64,000 nt of DNA from Streptomyces antioxidans (GTDB lineage: Bacteria > Actinomycetota > Actinomycetes > Streptomycetales > Streptomycetaceae): assembly GCF_000968685.2 (NCBI RefSeq), contig NZ_LAKD02000004.1, positions 1 through 64,000 on the forward strand. Direction: 5' to 3'. Shown piece after piece: positions 53,710-62,776 of the stretch (position 1 is the first letter of the stretch; each line of letters opens with the position of its first letter). The translations under genes were made by a program, and so were the position numbers. The notes below the pieces were generated by a model. It was not told where the DNA came from, did not search any database, and worked only from the letters and a program-made list of their open reading frames with translations.

Positions 53710-53850
53710 GCGGCGTTGGGCGGCCGGTGGCGGCCGTTGCGATGTTGAACCTAGGGGGGTACAGGGCGGGCGCCGGTCTGCGGGGTCCGCGTTCGCGGTC
53801 CGCAGGCCGACGCCCGGGAGCGTGCGGTAAGACGGCCCCCTAGCCAGGAC

Positions 53851-53935
53851 GCCCCCTTTAAGCCAGGGCAGCCTTGGCCAGAACGCCCCCTTAAGCCACA
53901 GTGCCCCTTAAGCCAGGGCGGCCCCTTGGCCAGGC
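53851..53935. repeat. Short imperfect direct repeats around CCCCTTAAGCCA
   Basis: Three spaced copies of GCCCC(C)TTAAGCCA (one with an extra T) alternate with CTTGGCCA-type segments in the 269-bp gap between the MFS and dxs genes. No gene is seen in this gap. The repeats are long enough to invite slippage or local pairing; function unknown. Confidence 0.65.
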
Positions 53936-53978
53936 GGTCCCGGTCCGGCTGGCTCAGCCGGGGAAGGGCGCGGCTGGC

Positions 53979-55883
53979 TCAGCCGGGGAAGACCATCTCC
54001 TCCCGTCCCAGGCCGGCGAAGACGCCCGAGACGCGGCGGGCGATGTCCGCCGCGGTCAGGCCGACACGGGCCAGTACCCGGCCGCGCTCGGCGTGGTCGA
54101 GGAACTCAACGGGGATGCCGAAGTCCCGCAGGGGCACGTCGACTTCGGCGTCCCGCAGGGACTGGGCGATGGCGGCTCCGACACCTCCGGCCCGTACCCC
54201 GTCCTCGACGCTCACCACGAGCCGGTGCCGGCGGGCGATGGCGGGGAGGGCTTCGTTGACCGGTTTGACCCACCGCGGGTCCAGCACGGTGGTGCTGATG
54301 CCCTGTTCGGCGAGCCGGTCGGCGATCTCCAGGCACATGGGGGCCAGCGCGCCAACGGAGACGATGAGCACATCGGCCTCATCCTGCGCCTCCTCCGAGC
54401 CCCGGAGCACGTCCATGCCCGCCACGGTGGCGACGGCGGCCACTTCGGGGCCGACGGTGCCCTTGGAGTAGCGCACCACCGTGGGCCCGTCGTCCACCGC
54501 GACGGCCTCGCGCATCTGGCTGCGCAGCTGATCGGCGTCACGCGGTGCGGCGATCCGCAGCCCCGGCACCACCTGCAGGAGGGCCATGTCCCACATGCCG
54601 TTGTGGGAGGCGCCGTCGTCACCGGTGATGCCCGCACGGTCCAGTATGAAGGTGACCGGGCAGCGGTGCAGGGCCACGTCCATCAGCAGCTGGTCGAAGC
54701 ACCGGTTCATGAAGGTCGCGTAGACCGAGACCACCGGGTGCAGTCCGGCCGTGGCCAGTCCGGCCGCGGAGGCCGCCGCGTGCTGTTCGGCGATGCCGAC
54801 GTCGAAGAACCGGTCGGGGAACCGCTCGGCGAACGGTGCCAGCCCGGTGGAGCGCCGCATCGCGGCGGTGATGGCCACGATGTCCTTACGCTCGGTGCCC
54901 AGCCGCACCATTTCCTCACCGAAGACCGACGTCCAGTCCTTGCCCGCGACCGAGACGGGCTTACCGGTGTCGGGGTCGATCACCTTCACCTGGTGGAAGC
55001 GCTCATCGGATTCCTCGGCGAAGCTGTAGCCGCGTCCCTTCTCGGTGATGCAGTGGACGATCACCGGGCCGCCGAAGCCCTGGGCGCGGCGCAGGGCCAT
55101 CTCCATGGCGGCCACGTCGTGGCCGTCGATGGGGCCCACGTACTTCAGGCCCAGGTCCTCGAACATGCCCTGGGGGGCGATGAAGTCCTTCAGGCCCTTC
55201 TTCGCCCCGTGGAGTGCGTCGTAGACCGAGCGGCCGACGAAGGGGGTGCGGTCCAGTGCGTTCTTGGTGCGCTCGAGGAACTGCTCATAGCCGTCCGTCG
55301 TGCGGAGGGCAGCCAGATGGGTGGCGAGTCCGCCGATGGTGGGGTTGTAGGAGTGGCCGTTGTCGTTGACGACGATGACCAGGGGGAGTTTCTTGTCGGC
55401 GGCGACGTTGTTCAGCGCTTCCCAGGTCATGCCTCCGGTCAGCGCGCCGTCGCCGACGACAGCGACGACGCAGCGGTCACGCCGGCCGGCCAGCCGGTCG
55501 GCTTTGGCCATGCCGTCGGCCCAGCTGAGGGCTACGGAGGCGTGCTGGTTCTCGACGATGTCATGTGGCGATTCGGCGCGGCTGGGGTATCCCGAGAGGC
55601 CGCCTTCTTTGCGGAGCCCGGAGAAGTCCTGGCGGCCGGTCAGCAGCTTGTGCACATAGGCCTGGTGGCCGACGTCGAAGACGATGCGGTCTTTGGGGGA
55701 GTCGAAGACCCGGTGCAGTGCGATGGTCAGCTCCACCACGCCCAGGTTCGGCCCCAGGTGTCCTCCGGTGCGGGCGACGGCGTTGATGAGGAATTCACGG
55801 ATTTCCGCGGCCAGTTGGTCCAGTTCACCGGCGTCGAGCTGCTTCAGGTTCTGCGGCCCGCGGATTGATTCCAGAATGCCCAT
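53979..55883 (-). CDS. dxs: 1-deoxy-D-xylulose-5-phosphate synthase
   Basis: A 634-residue thiamine-diphosphate enzyme that condenses pyruvate and glyceraldehyde-3-phosphate to 1-deoxy-xylulose-5-phosphate, the first step of the non-mevalonate isoprenoid pathway. Seen: [14 protein letters not shown] and [16 protein letters not shown] at the N-terminus, the ThDP/Mg motif [30 protein letters not shown] with the conserved Glu, and the transketolase C-terminal domain. Length is typical. AAGGAG lies 7-8 bases before the ATG. This could be a second copy that serves a terpenoid pathway or simply a housekeeping-type gene; no terpene synthase or other MEP gene is in the window. Confidence 0.95.
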   Translation of the reverse strand: MGILESIRGPQNLKQLDAGELDQLAAEIREFLINAVARTGGHLGPNLGVVELTIALHRVFDSPKDRIVFDVGHQAYVHKLLTGRQDFSGLRKEGGLSGYPSRAESPHDIVENQHASVALSWADGMAKADRLAGRRDRCVVAVVGDGALTGGMTWEALNNVAADKKLPLVIVVNDNGHSYNPTIGGLATHLAALRTTDGYEQFLERTKNALDRTPFVGRSVYDALHGAKKGLKDFIAPQGMFEDLGLKYVGPIDGHDVAAMEMALRRAQGFGGPVIVHCITEKGRGYSFAEESDERFHQVKVIDPDTGKPVSVAGKDWTSVFGEEMVRLGTERKDIVAITAAMRRSTGLAPFAERFPDRFFDVGIAEQHAAASAAGLATAGLHPVVSVYATFMNRCFDQLLMDVALHRCPVTFILDRAGITGDDGASHNGMWDMALLQVVPGLRIAAPRDADQLRSQMREAVAVDDGPTVVRYSKGTVGPEVAAVATVAGMDVLRGSEEAQDEADVLIVSVGALAPMCLEIADRLAEQGISTTVLDPRWVKPVNEALPAIARRHRLVVSVEDGVRAGGVGAAIAQSLRDAEVDVPLRDFGIPVEFLDHAERGRVLARVGLTAADIARRVSGVFAGLGREEMVFPG

Positions 55884-55886
55884 GCG

Positions 55887-56012
55887 TCATTCTCCTTCGG
55901 CCCTGATAGGGAGGGTTTTCGCTTCGGTGCATGCACAGGACCCACAGCACGCGAGGGCTATCGGATCCGTTGGGTGGTTCACCTTGTCATGGGCGAATGG
56001 GCGATGGCTCAT
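55887..56012 (-). CDS. Possible short Cys-rich upstream open frame of dxs
   Basis: A 41-codon frame ends three bases before the dxs ATG, overlapping the dxs ribosome site. Its text includes IALACCGSCACTEAK, with four cysteines in seven residues. No ribosome site precedes its ATG, and the frame continues open upstream, so translation is unproven. If real it could couple dxs translation to cysteine supply, as Cys-rich uORFs do in mycobacteria, or be a small peptide gene. It is more likely chance than not. Confidence 0.2.
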   Translation of the reverse strand: MSHRPFAHDKVNHPTDPIALACCGSCACTEAKTLPIRAEGE

Positions 56013-56619
56013 CTGTGTGCCGGACGCGGCGGTGGCGGGGCCCGGCCGGCGCAGTGGCGCGGTGCCGCCGAGGAGTGTGGTGGCGGGTTCTGGTGCCGGA
56101 CCGCCGGCTGCGGGAACCCGGCCGCGGCCTGGTATGCCCGGTCCCCGCCGTAATCTCTCACGGGGGCGGAGTGGGGTGACCGCAAGGAGCGGCATCAGCC
56201 CGTGCGCCTTTGCCATCCGCAATCGCCTCCCTGCTGCACGCGGAGGTGACAGGCTATCAATTTCTTGGGGTATGCGCCGCACTGTCAGGCGGGGGCCAGT
56301 CGTTGCCCTAGGGCTTTCTCCCGCTGGTCACCGGAAGGAGGAACCCCGGCATTCCTACCTTAGGAGGACTTTGCCATTCGAGCTGGTCACGGGGTGTTAT
56401 TACGGTCCCCCGCGCGGGGCGGGCCACTGGTTGGTGTGCGGGCGGCGGCGGTATGCCGCGGCGGGCTGTCTTCGCCCGGGCGGTGCCCGGCTTGGGGATG
56501 CGCTTCCCCGGTGGCTGGGCCGCGCTACGTTGGAGACGCATACGGTACGGCCGCGGTGACCGCGGTTTCCCGGGTTCCGGTCTCCCCCGCTGCCGAGTCA
56601 AGGGAAGGTCAGGGCAACC
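56013..56619. other. Intergenic interval between dxs and the peroxiredoxin gene
   Basis: I see no convincing gene in these ~600 bases. Two purine-rich ribosome-site-like strings (AAGGAGGAA near 56334 and AGGAGG near 56361) occur without a following ATG or GTG that opens a plausible protein. Promoters for the two divergent genes should lie here. Confidence 0.5.
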
Positions 56620-57270
56620 ATGAGTCTTGAGGATGAGTTGCGCGCGTTCCGCGAAGTCCAGCACCGGCAGGACGCGGCCGGGGCCCGCGCCGTCAAGGAG
56701 CGGGCGGCCCGGGAGTTGGCCGAGTCCGGTCAGGCCGAGCGTGCGCTGGCGGTCGGTGCGCGGGCACCGCACTTCCGCCTGCCGTCGGCCACGGGCGGGA
56801 CCCTCGCGCTTGAGGACCTGCTCTCCGCAGGCGCCCCGGTGGTGCTCACCTTCTACCGGGGCGCCTGGTGCCCGTACTGCAATATGACGCTCCGTTCCCT
56901 CCAGCGGCACCACAAGGACATCACGGCCCGTGGCGCCCGGCTGGTGGCCATCTCGCCGCAGAGGCCGGATGAGTCGCTGTCCCAGAGCCAGAAGCACCAG
57001 CTGGCCTTCGACGTGCTCAGCGACATCGGCTCGGCCACCGCGCGGCGCTATGGCCTGGCCTTTGAGGTGTCTGAGGAACTGGCGGCCCACTACGCCAGGT
57101 CGGGGCTGGACCTGGAGCGGGTCAATGACGGTCACGCCCGGGTGCTGCCGATACCCGCCACCTATGTCATCGACCGGTCGGGGACGGTCCGGTGGGCCTT
57201 CGTGGACACCGATTTCACCGTGCGCGCCGAGCCGGCCGACATCCTCGCCGCGCTGGACGCCCTCGGCTGA
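56620..57270 (+). CDS. AhpC/TSA-type peroxiredoxin-like protein
   Basis: A 216-residue thioredoxin-fold protein. An N-terminal helical part precedes the peroxiredoxin-like core (GARAPHFRLPSATGG, LTFYRGAWCPYCNMTLRSLQ), then ISPQRPDESLSQ and the cis-Pro region PIPATYVIDRSG. It has a CPYC pair in place of the single peroxidatic Cys motif, as in a subgroup annotated as redoxin or peroxiredoxin-like. It probably reduces peroxides or disulfides. GGAAGG precedes the ATG. Its 3' end overlaps the 3' end of the convergent kinase gene by 109 bp. Confidence 0.85.
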   Translation: MSLEDELRAFREVQHRQDAAGARAVKERAARELAESGQAERALAVGARAPHFRLPSATGGTLALEDLLSAGAPVVLTFYRGAWCPYCNMTLRSLQRHHKDITARGARLVAISPQRPDESLSQSQKHQLAFDVLSDIGSATARRYGLAFEVSEELAAHYARSGLDLERVNDGHARVLPIPATYVIDRSGTVRWAFVDTDFTVRAEPADILAALDALG

Positions 57271-58859
57271 GACCGGCACCAGGGGGTGGCCGGTGCCTGC
57301 GCCGGGGCCGGGGCACCGGGCGCGGGATGCTGCGCGGGCGGGGCGGGGGGTGGGTCCTGTGGCGTGGTCAGGGGGCCGGTACGGGCCACCGCCCGGCGCC
57401 AGCCCGCCACCGCGGCCCGCCGCCGCCCGGCCGTCCAGCCCGGCCTCCAGCGGTGCCGGGGCGGCCGGTGGACGGGGAGTTCCGCGGTGTCCTTCCAGTA
57501 GCCGACGCCCAGACCTGCCGCGTACGCCGCGCCGCGGGTGGGCGGCTCGGCGACCGCGGCCCGGCTCACCGGTATGCCCATCACGTCGGCCTGGATCGCC
57601 AGGGCGGTGTCCGAGGCCGCGGCGGGCCCGTCGGCGGCCAGGCAGCGGGGTGTCACCGCGCAGTCCTCAGTCATGGCGGTGAGCAGGTCGTGCATCCGGT
57701 ATCCGGTTGATTCCAGGGCCGCTCTGGCGATGTGGTCCTTGGTGTGGCGGGGTGTCAGGCCGATGAGCGCGCCGCGGGCGTGGGGCTGGGGATCGGGTAC
57801 GCCCAGGCCGGTGAAGGCGGGCACAAAGTACAGGCCCATCGTGCCCGCGACCGAGGAGGCGGCGGCCTCGAAGGCCCGCCAGCTGGGCAGCGAGCCGAGG
57901 TCTTCGATCACCCAGCGTGCCGCGCCGCCGGTGTGGGGGATGTTTCCCTCCAGGGCGTAGACGGGGGGTCGGCCGGTCAGCTGGTAGGCGATGGTGGTGT
58001 TCAGACCGTGGCGGGAGTGCAGGGGCTGGTCTCCCATGGTGAGCATGAGAAGGTTGCGGTGGCTGTTGTTGCACCATGCCGCGCCGGTGGCCCAGCAGCC
58101 GTGGCCGAACAGGGCGGCCTGTGGTTCGCCCAGGACGCCGCTGATCGGTACGCCGTGCTCGACGGTGGCGCCGAAGCCGTCGGGGGTGGCCGAGGGGCGG
58201 ATCCGGGGCAGCATGGCGGAGGGTATGCCGAACAGGTCCAGCAGTTCCTCGTCCCAGTCCACGGTGGCGAGGTTCATCAGCATGGTGCGGGCCGCGTTGG
58301 TCACGTCGGTGACGTGACGGCCGCCCGCGGCCGCGCCGGTCAGCTGCCAGATCAGCCAGGTGTCGATGGATCCGAACAGGGCCTGGCCCTTCTCAGCCGC
58401 GCGGCGCAGTCCGGGGATGTGTTCCAGCAGCCACTGGATCTTCGTCGCACTGAAGTAGGGGTTGCTGACCAGACCGGTCTTGCGGTGGATGGTCTCGGCG
58501 TGGCCGTCGGCTTCCAGTGCGGCGGCCAGGGGGCGGGTGCGGGTGTCCTGCCAGGCGATGGCATGGTGGTAGGGCTGGCCGGTGTGCCGGTTCCAGACCA
58601 TAGTGGTCTCGATCTGGTTGGTGATGCCGATGGCGGCCAGGTCGGCGGGGGTCAGCCGGGCGTGGCCGAGCACCTCAGCCAGGACGGCCCGGGTGTGGTC
58701 CCAGATCTGTGCCGGGTCGTGCTCAAGGCGGTTGTCCGCGCGCCGCAGCTGGGTGTGTTGCCGGGTACTGGCGGCCCTCTCAGTGCCGTCAGCGTCGAGG
58801 ATCGCGCAGCGGGTGCCGGTGGTGCTCTGGTGAAGGCTTGCGATGAAGTCGGCCATCAT
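57162..58859 (-). CDS. Divergent glycerol-kinase-like FGGY kinase
   Basis: A 565-residue frame. The first ~470 residues follow glycerol kinase throughout (ITNQIETTMVWNRHTGQPYHHAIAWQDTRT, FVPAFTGLGVPD, HARGALIGLTPRHTKDHIARAALESTGYR). Key positions differ: the first motif D-Q-G-T-T reads HQSTTGT, the catalytic Asp region reads GEPQAALFGHG with Glu for Asp, and the usual TGTG phosphate loop reads NNSHRN. The last ~80 residues are Pro/Ala-rich and run under the convergent peroxiredoxin gene, which suggests loss of the original stop. It follows the antiporter by 2 bp. It may be inactive or have a new substrate. Confidence 0.75.
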   Translation of the reverse strand: MMADFIASLHQSTTGTRCAILDADGTERAASTRQHTQLRRADNRLEHDPAQIWDHTRAVLAEVLGHARLTPADLAAIGITNQIETTMVWNRHTGQPYHHAIAWQDTRTRPLAAALEADGHAETIHRKTGLVSNPYFSATKIQWLLEHIPGLRRAAEKGQALFGSIDTWLIWQLTGAAAGGRHVTDVTNAARTMLMNLATVDWDEELLDLFGIPSAMLPRIRPSATPDGFGATVEHGVPISGVLGEPQAALFGHGCWATGAAWCNNSHRNLLMLTMGDQPLHSRHGLNTTIAYQLTGRPPVYALEGNIPHTGGAARWVIEDLGSLPSWRAFEAAASSVAGTMGLYFVPAFTGLGVPDPQPHARGALIGLTPRHTKDHIARAALESTGYRMHDLLTAMTEDCAVTPRCLAADGPAAASDTALAIQADVMGIPVSRAAVAEPPTRGAAYAAGLGVGYWKDTAELPVHRPPRHRWRPGWTAGRRRAAVAGWRRAVARTGPLTTPQDPPPAPPAQHPAPGAPAPAQAPATPWCRSQPRASSAARMSAGSARTVKSVSTKAHRTVPDRSMT

Positions 58860-58861
58860 GT

Positions 58862-60238
58862 TCACCTCTGCTTCGCCGAGTTGGCCGCACCCTGTGGTGT
58901 CGCGAGCGCGGGGGACGGGGCGGACTGCCGGGCGATGTCGATGACCTGTTTGCGGAAAACGTGCAACCACACGCCGGCGATCTGTGAGGTGACGATCGAG
59001 AGCATGGCCAGCACGGTGTAGAAGTCCTCGTTGATGACTCCGGCCGCGAGTGTCACGGTGGCCAGCACGATGCCTGGTCCACCCCGTGCGTTCAAGGCGA
59101 CGGCGAAGTGCTGGGCGGCCTTGTTGTCCTCCCCGGCCAGTCGGGCCGCCGCCCAGACACTGACCAGTTTGACCAGGCAGGCCATAAGGAGGAAGGCGGC
59201 GAAGAACAGCAGCGGGAAATGGTGGGCCAGGTCCAGCTGAAGGCCGACGTTCGCGAAGTACAGAGGGATGAAGAAGCCGAGGGAGAATCTCTTCAGGGCC
59301 TCCCATGCGGCGTCAGCTGATGCCCGCTGCTCCGGCTCGGCGGCCTGAGTGTCCGCACCGGCGGCACAGGCGCCGGCCAGCAGGGCTCCGAAGACCGGGT
59401 TGATGCCCAGGCCCACACAGATCAGGGCCATTCCCAGCATGAACACCAGCCGGAATCCGGTGGGGCTGCGCTTTTCGATGAAGTGGGCCGGGCCACGGGC
59501 CAGCATACGGAAAAAGCCCCGGCCCAGTGGCAGAAAGACGGCAAAGAAGACCAGGCTGGCCACCACGTAGTAAACAGTACTGGGCAAGGCGTCGTTATTG
59601 TCGAACACCGACCACAGCCCATAGGTGGTACCGGACTTCGCCTGGGCCAAGCCCAGCACGACGGCGAGCATCACATAGAGCACCAGGTCTTCGAAGACGG
59701 CGATGGACAGCACCACACGGGCAAAAGCGGTACGCAGAATGTCCAGGTCAAGCATGATACGAGAGATCACCGGGATGCTGGTCACGGCCACGCCAATACC
59801 GAAGACCAGCCCCACGCTGGTACGGGTGCCCTGCGGTCCGGACAGTGCATCGATGTCAACGAACCGCGCGGTGAACAGACCAGCAGCGAACGGCACGATG
59901 ACGCCGATCAACGCCATCGAAGCAGTGGATCTCCCCCGGCCACGGTGACGGTGCTCGACCATCTCCCGGCCGGAGAGGAACAGCAGCAAAAGCAGCCCGG
60001 CCTCATACAACACGCCCAGCCCCGCAGCCGCCGGACCCTGGGACGGGAACAGCCACCCCTGCACCTCGGGGGCGAACACACCAAGGACAGTCGGACCCAG
60101 GAACAGGCCCGCCACGATCTCACCGATGACCGGCGGCTGGCGCAGCAACTGGAAGAGGTGGCCAGTGGTGTGAGCAGCGACCAGCAACAGGGTCACAGCA
60201 ACGAACAGGTGCATAAGGTCAGGCGACTGCAGCGTCAT
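58862..60238 (-). CDS. Monovalent cation:proton antiporter (CPA2 type)
   Basis: A 458-residue membrane protein with about 12-13 helices. Typical CPA2 text is seen: [77 protein letters not shown] and [22 protein letters not shown]. The ATG overlaps the stop of the small monooxygenase gene by 4 bp, and the kinase gene follows at once, so the three are one operon. It should exchange Na+ or K+ for protons across the cytoplasmic membrane. A truncated relative lies at 62724-63599. Confidence 0.88.
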   Translation of the reverse strand: MTLQSPDLMHLFVAVTLLLVAAHTTGHLFQLLRQPPVIGEIVAGLFLGPTVLGVFAPEVQGWLFPSQGPAAAGLGVLYEAGLLLLLFLSGREMVEHRHRGRGRSTASMALIGVIVPFAAGLFTARFVDIDALSGPQGTRTSVGLVFGIGVAVTSIPVISRIMLDLDILRTAFARVVLSIAVFEDLVLYVMLAVVLGLAQAKSGTTYGLWSVFDNNDALPSTVYYVVASLVFFAVFLPLGRGFFRMLARGPAHFIEKRSPTGFRLVFMLGMALICVGLGINPVFGALLAGACAAGADTQAAEPEQRASADAAWEALKRFSLGFFIPLYFANVGLQLDLAHHFPLLFFAAFLLMACLVKLVSVWAAARLAGEDNKAAQHFAVALNARGGPGIVLATVTLAAGVINEDFYTVLAMLSIVTSQIAGVWLHVFRKQVIDIARQSAPSPALATPQGAANSAKQR

Positions 60239-60918
60239 GACCGGCCATCCCCGCTCAACCCGACCGGGCCACCGATACAGCCGATACGGCCGGTGCTGCC
60301 GGTGCCACCGGTGCCACCGGTGCCGCCGATACGGCCGGTGCCGCCGGTACGGCCGGTACCGCCGATACCGCCGATACCGCCGATACCGCCGGTACCGCCG
60401 ATACCGCCGATACCGCCGATACCGCCAGTGCCACCGGTGCCACCGGTGCCGCCAGTGCCACCAGTACCGCCGATACAGCCGATACGGCCGGTGCCGCCGG
60501 TGCCACCAGTGCCACCAGTGCCACCAGTGCCACCAGTGCCACCAGTCACGGTATCCACGGCGACGATGCCGCCGGTGCCGCCGGTGCCGCCGGTGCCGCC
60601 GGTGCCGCCGGTCACGGTGTCCACGGCGACGGTGTCGTGGCGGACCTCAGTGTCGTAGTCAGTCATGAGTTCCGCGACCGCGGGTGAGATCACCGCCGTC
60701 AGCGCCTCAGTGCCAGCGAACGTGGCGACGGCCACAGATGAGGTCCACAGGCTGAGCACCTGGAGGCGGGCCTGGTCATCCTCCTGGCGGTGCAGCAGGT
60801 AGCAGCCGCGGTAACCGTCGAAGCCCTCCATGTGCGGGAGGACGGTGTTGTGGAAAATCTCGAGGAAGGCGGCCGTATTACCGAGGGGGGCCGTTGCGCT
60901 CCATGACCTGAGGATCAT
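60235..60918 (-). CDS. Antibiotic-biosynthesis-monooxygenase-like protein with Gly-Gly-Thr/Ile repeat tail
   Basis: A 227-residue protein. Residues 1-~100 look like a ferredoxin-like ABM/EthD-type small monooxygenase domain ([53 protein letters not shown]). The remaining ~125 residues are almost entirely GGT and GGI triplets with a few GRIGC and AVDTVT interruptions. The stop overlaps the antiporter start (ATGA), so the tail is read through and the frame is kept. GAAAGG precedes the ATG. Such a tail is not part of the family. The enzyme's substrate is unknown. Confidence 0.78.
   Translation of the reverse strand: MILRSWSATAPLGNTAAFLEIFHNTVLPHMEGFDGYRGCYLLHRQEDDQARLQVLSLWTSSVAVATFAGTEALTAVISPAVAELMTDYDTEVRHDTVAVDTVTGGTGGTGGTGGTGGIVAVDTVTGGTGGTGGTGGTGGTGGTGRIGCIGGTGGTGGTGGTGGTGGIGGIGGIGGTGGIGGIGGIGGTGRTGGTGRIGGTGGTGGTGSTGRIGCIGGPVGLSGDGRS
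60266..60615. repeat. Coding minisatellite of 9-base GGT/GGI units
   Basis: Repeated units such as ACCGGTGGC, with GGCGGTACC/GGCGGTATC variants on the coding strand, fill about 350 bases inside the small monooxygenase gene. All units keep the frame. The imperfect order suggests repeated slippage or unequal exchange. Confidence 0.85.
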
Positions 60919-61030
60919 TGCGGGGGACCTTTCTCTCGTTGCCGGTAGTTACCGGTAGTTGGCGGTAGTTGCCGGTGGCTTTTCTGATACGCCGGTCAGG
61001 GGCCCTTTCGTTCACGCAGCGGATGTGTGT

Positions 61031-61205
61031 GGGGCGTGGCAGGTGTGGCGGGTGTGGGGCATGGCGGGCGTGGCAGGTGTGAGACGTGGCGGGCGTGGCA
61101 GGTGTGAGACGTGGCGGGTGCGGCGGGTGTGAGACGTGGCGGGTGCGGCAGGTGTGAGACGTGGCGGGCGCGGCGGGCGTGAGACGTGGCGGGTGCGGCG
61201 GGTGT
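61031..61205. repeat. 25-bp tandem repeat, seven copies
   Basis: Five good copies of a 25-base unit beginning GAGACGTGGCGGG start at 61081, 61106, 61131, 61156 and 61181, preceded by two degenerate copies from 61031. The period is not a multiple of three, so this is not a coding repeat, and there are no spacers, so it is not a CRISPR. Confidence 0.85.
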
Positions 61206-61240
61206 GGGTTCACCGGGGACGAAGTGGGCCGGGGCGCACC

Positions 61241-61300
61241 GGAGGCCGCTGAACCGGAAGGCGGTGAACCGGAGGCCGCTGAACCGGAAGGCGGTGATCC
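61241..61300. repeat. 30-bp tandem repeat, two copies
   Basis: GGAGGCCGCTGAACCGGAAG plus ten bases is repeated at 61241-61270 and 61271-61300 with one base changed near the end, followed by short GATCCGGTGGGG copies. It lies just beside the 25-bp array. Confidence 0.75.
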
Positions 61301-61711
61301 GGTGGGGGTGATCCGGTGGGGCTGGCCGCGGGGGTGTGGAGCTTGGCCGGATCGAGGAGTTGACATTCGGCGTCCAGATCCTGCGCTGTCCGCACTTTCC
61401 GGTCATGGAAAACAGCGAGAACCGGACATGCGGAATCTCTGATTCACCCCCTGGCGCGCCCTGTTCGGCCCGGTCTGTTTGACGGAACCGGGCCTCCTCA
61501 CGTCGCTGACCGCGTGGTCGATAGACCTGAATGCTCAGTTCCTTTCTGCTTACAACAATGACCGAAAAGGTGCTCGCATTGATCATTGCGTTACCGCTTC
61601 GAGTCCGTCATTATTATCAAATTGTGACGGGTGAGAACCTTGGCCGTCACTCGCCCTTCCGGGGCCGCCGCTCTGCTCCGATTCGCCATGATCTGGCGCG
61701 AGGGAGATCAG

Positions 61712-62776
61712 ATGTCCGCAGCACCACTGTTGACTAACCATGCCGTTCTGCACACCGAAGATGTCGCCGCCGCCGAAGAATGGCTCACCCCCCTGTTCGG
61801 CCGGCACGCGTTATCGGTCGCAGCGAGTACGCGGCCCGATATCCGCTTTCACAGTTGTCCGTTGGGTTCGCTGCGGCTGAGCTATCTCTCGCTCGGTGCC
61901 AGTGCGCGTTTTGAACTGACCGGGGCGCGGTCCGGATATCTGGTGCTGGTGCCGCTGGCCGGGAACATCTGGCTGTGCGGGGCGCAGCGGATGCGTATCG
62001 GCCCTGGTCTGGGGGCGGTGCTGGGGCCGGGTGAGCCGGTCAGCGCACGGTGTTCGGCGGACTGCGGGCAGCTGATCGTGGAGCTGGACCAGGCGGTGCT
62101 GACCGCTCATCTGCACAGTCTGCTGCACCATTCCCCGGCGGAGCCGCCCGCGTTCGAGCCCCTGATGCGGTTCGATGCCGGCCGCGCGGTGAGCTGGTAT
62201 GAGTCGCTGATGTTCCTGGCCGAGCGGGCCAATGAGGCCGACAGCGCGGGGCAGGAGCCGATCCACCCGCTGGTGGCCACCGAACTGGAACGGGCGCTGA
62301 TGACGGAGCTGCTGGTCAGTCAGCCGAACACCGCGAGCCCGGCGCTGGTGCACAGCCGGTCGGCCAAGCCGGGCGGGCCGGTGGAGAAAGCGGTGCGGCT
62401 GATCCATGACTATCCGGAGGTCGGCCATACGGTGGCTGGTCTCGCCCAGGCCGCGGGGGTGAGTGTGCGCACACTGGAGAAGGCGTTTAGCCGCCGCTTC
62501 GGTCTGCCTCCGTGCGGATATCTGCGCCAGGTGCGGTTGAAGCGGGTACGGGCGGAGCTGACCGCGCCCGGCACAGGGAGACTGACGGTGAGTGAAGTGG
62601 CGGCGCGGTGGGGGTTCAGCCACTTCGGCCGATTCGCTCAAGAATATCGGAAGAAGTACCACGAGAATCCTTCGGAGACAGTGCGGCGGCATCGTGCGAT
62701 GCCCAGGCTGGGGGCTCAGAGTTTCACCGCAGAAGAGGCTCCATCGTCTGGCGCCGTATTTCCTCCTGGTCGGTGA
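61712..62776 (+). CDS. AraC family transcriptional regulator
   Basis: A 354-residue regulator. The N-terminal sensing domain resembles the AraC-binding-like cupin region (SLRLSYLSLGASARFELTGARSGYLVLVPLAG). The C-terminal double helix-turn-helix is clear (HTVAGLAQAAGVSVRTLEKAFSRRFGLPPCGYLRQVRLKRVRAEL ... VSEVAARWGFSHFGRFAQEYRKKYHENPSETVR). GGGAG lies just upstream of ATG 61712, preferred over upstream in-frame starts. It is divergent from the monooxygenase-antiporter-kinase operon and may control it. Its 3' end overlaps the convergent truncated antiporter by 53 bp. Confidence 0.87.
   Translation: MSAAPLLTNHAVLHTEDVAAAEEWLTPLFGRHALSVAASTRPDIRFHSCPLGSLRLSYLSLGASARFELTGARSGYLVLVPLAGNIWLCGAQRMRIGPGLGAVLGPGEPVSARCSADCGQLIVELDQAVLTAHLHSLLHHSPAEPPAFEPLMRFDAGRAVSWYESLMFLAERANEADSAGQEPIHPLVATELERALMTELLVSQPNTASPALVHSRSAKPGGPVEKAVRLIHDYPEVGHTVAGLAQAAGVSVRTLEKAFSRRFGLPPCGYLRQVRLKRVRAELTAPGTGRLTVSEVAARWGFSHFGRFAQEYRKKYHENPSETVRRHRAMPRLGAQSFTAEEAPSSGAVFPPGR

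Larger units (their letters stand above)
60919..61711. other. Repeat-rich promoter interval before the AraC gene
   Basis: No convincing gene is seen. The left part holds tandem repeats (next two entries) and short GGTAGTT copies near 60945-60975. The right part (about 61530-61640) is AT-richer than the rest of the window and is a good place for the promoters of the AraC gene and of the divergent monooxygenase operon. Confidence 0.6.

Noticed and set aside
61031..61205. 25-bp repeats considered as a CRISPR array
   Set aside because: The copies are directly adjacent with no spacers, and no cas genes are near.
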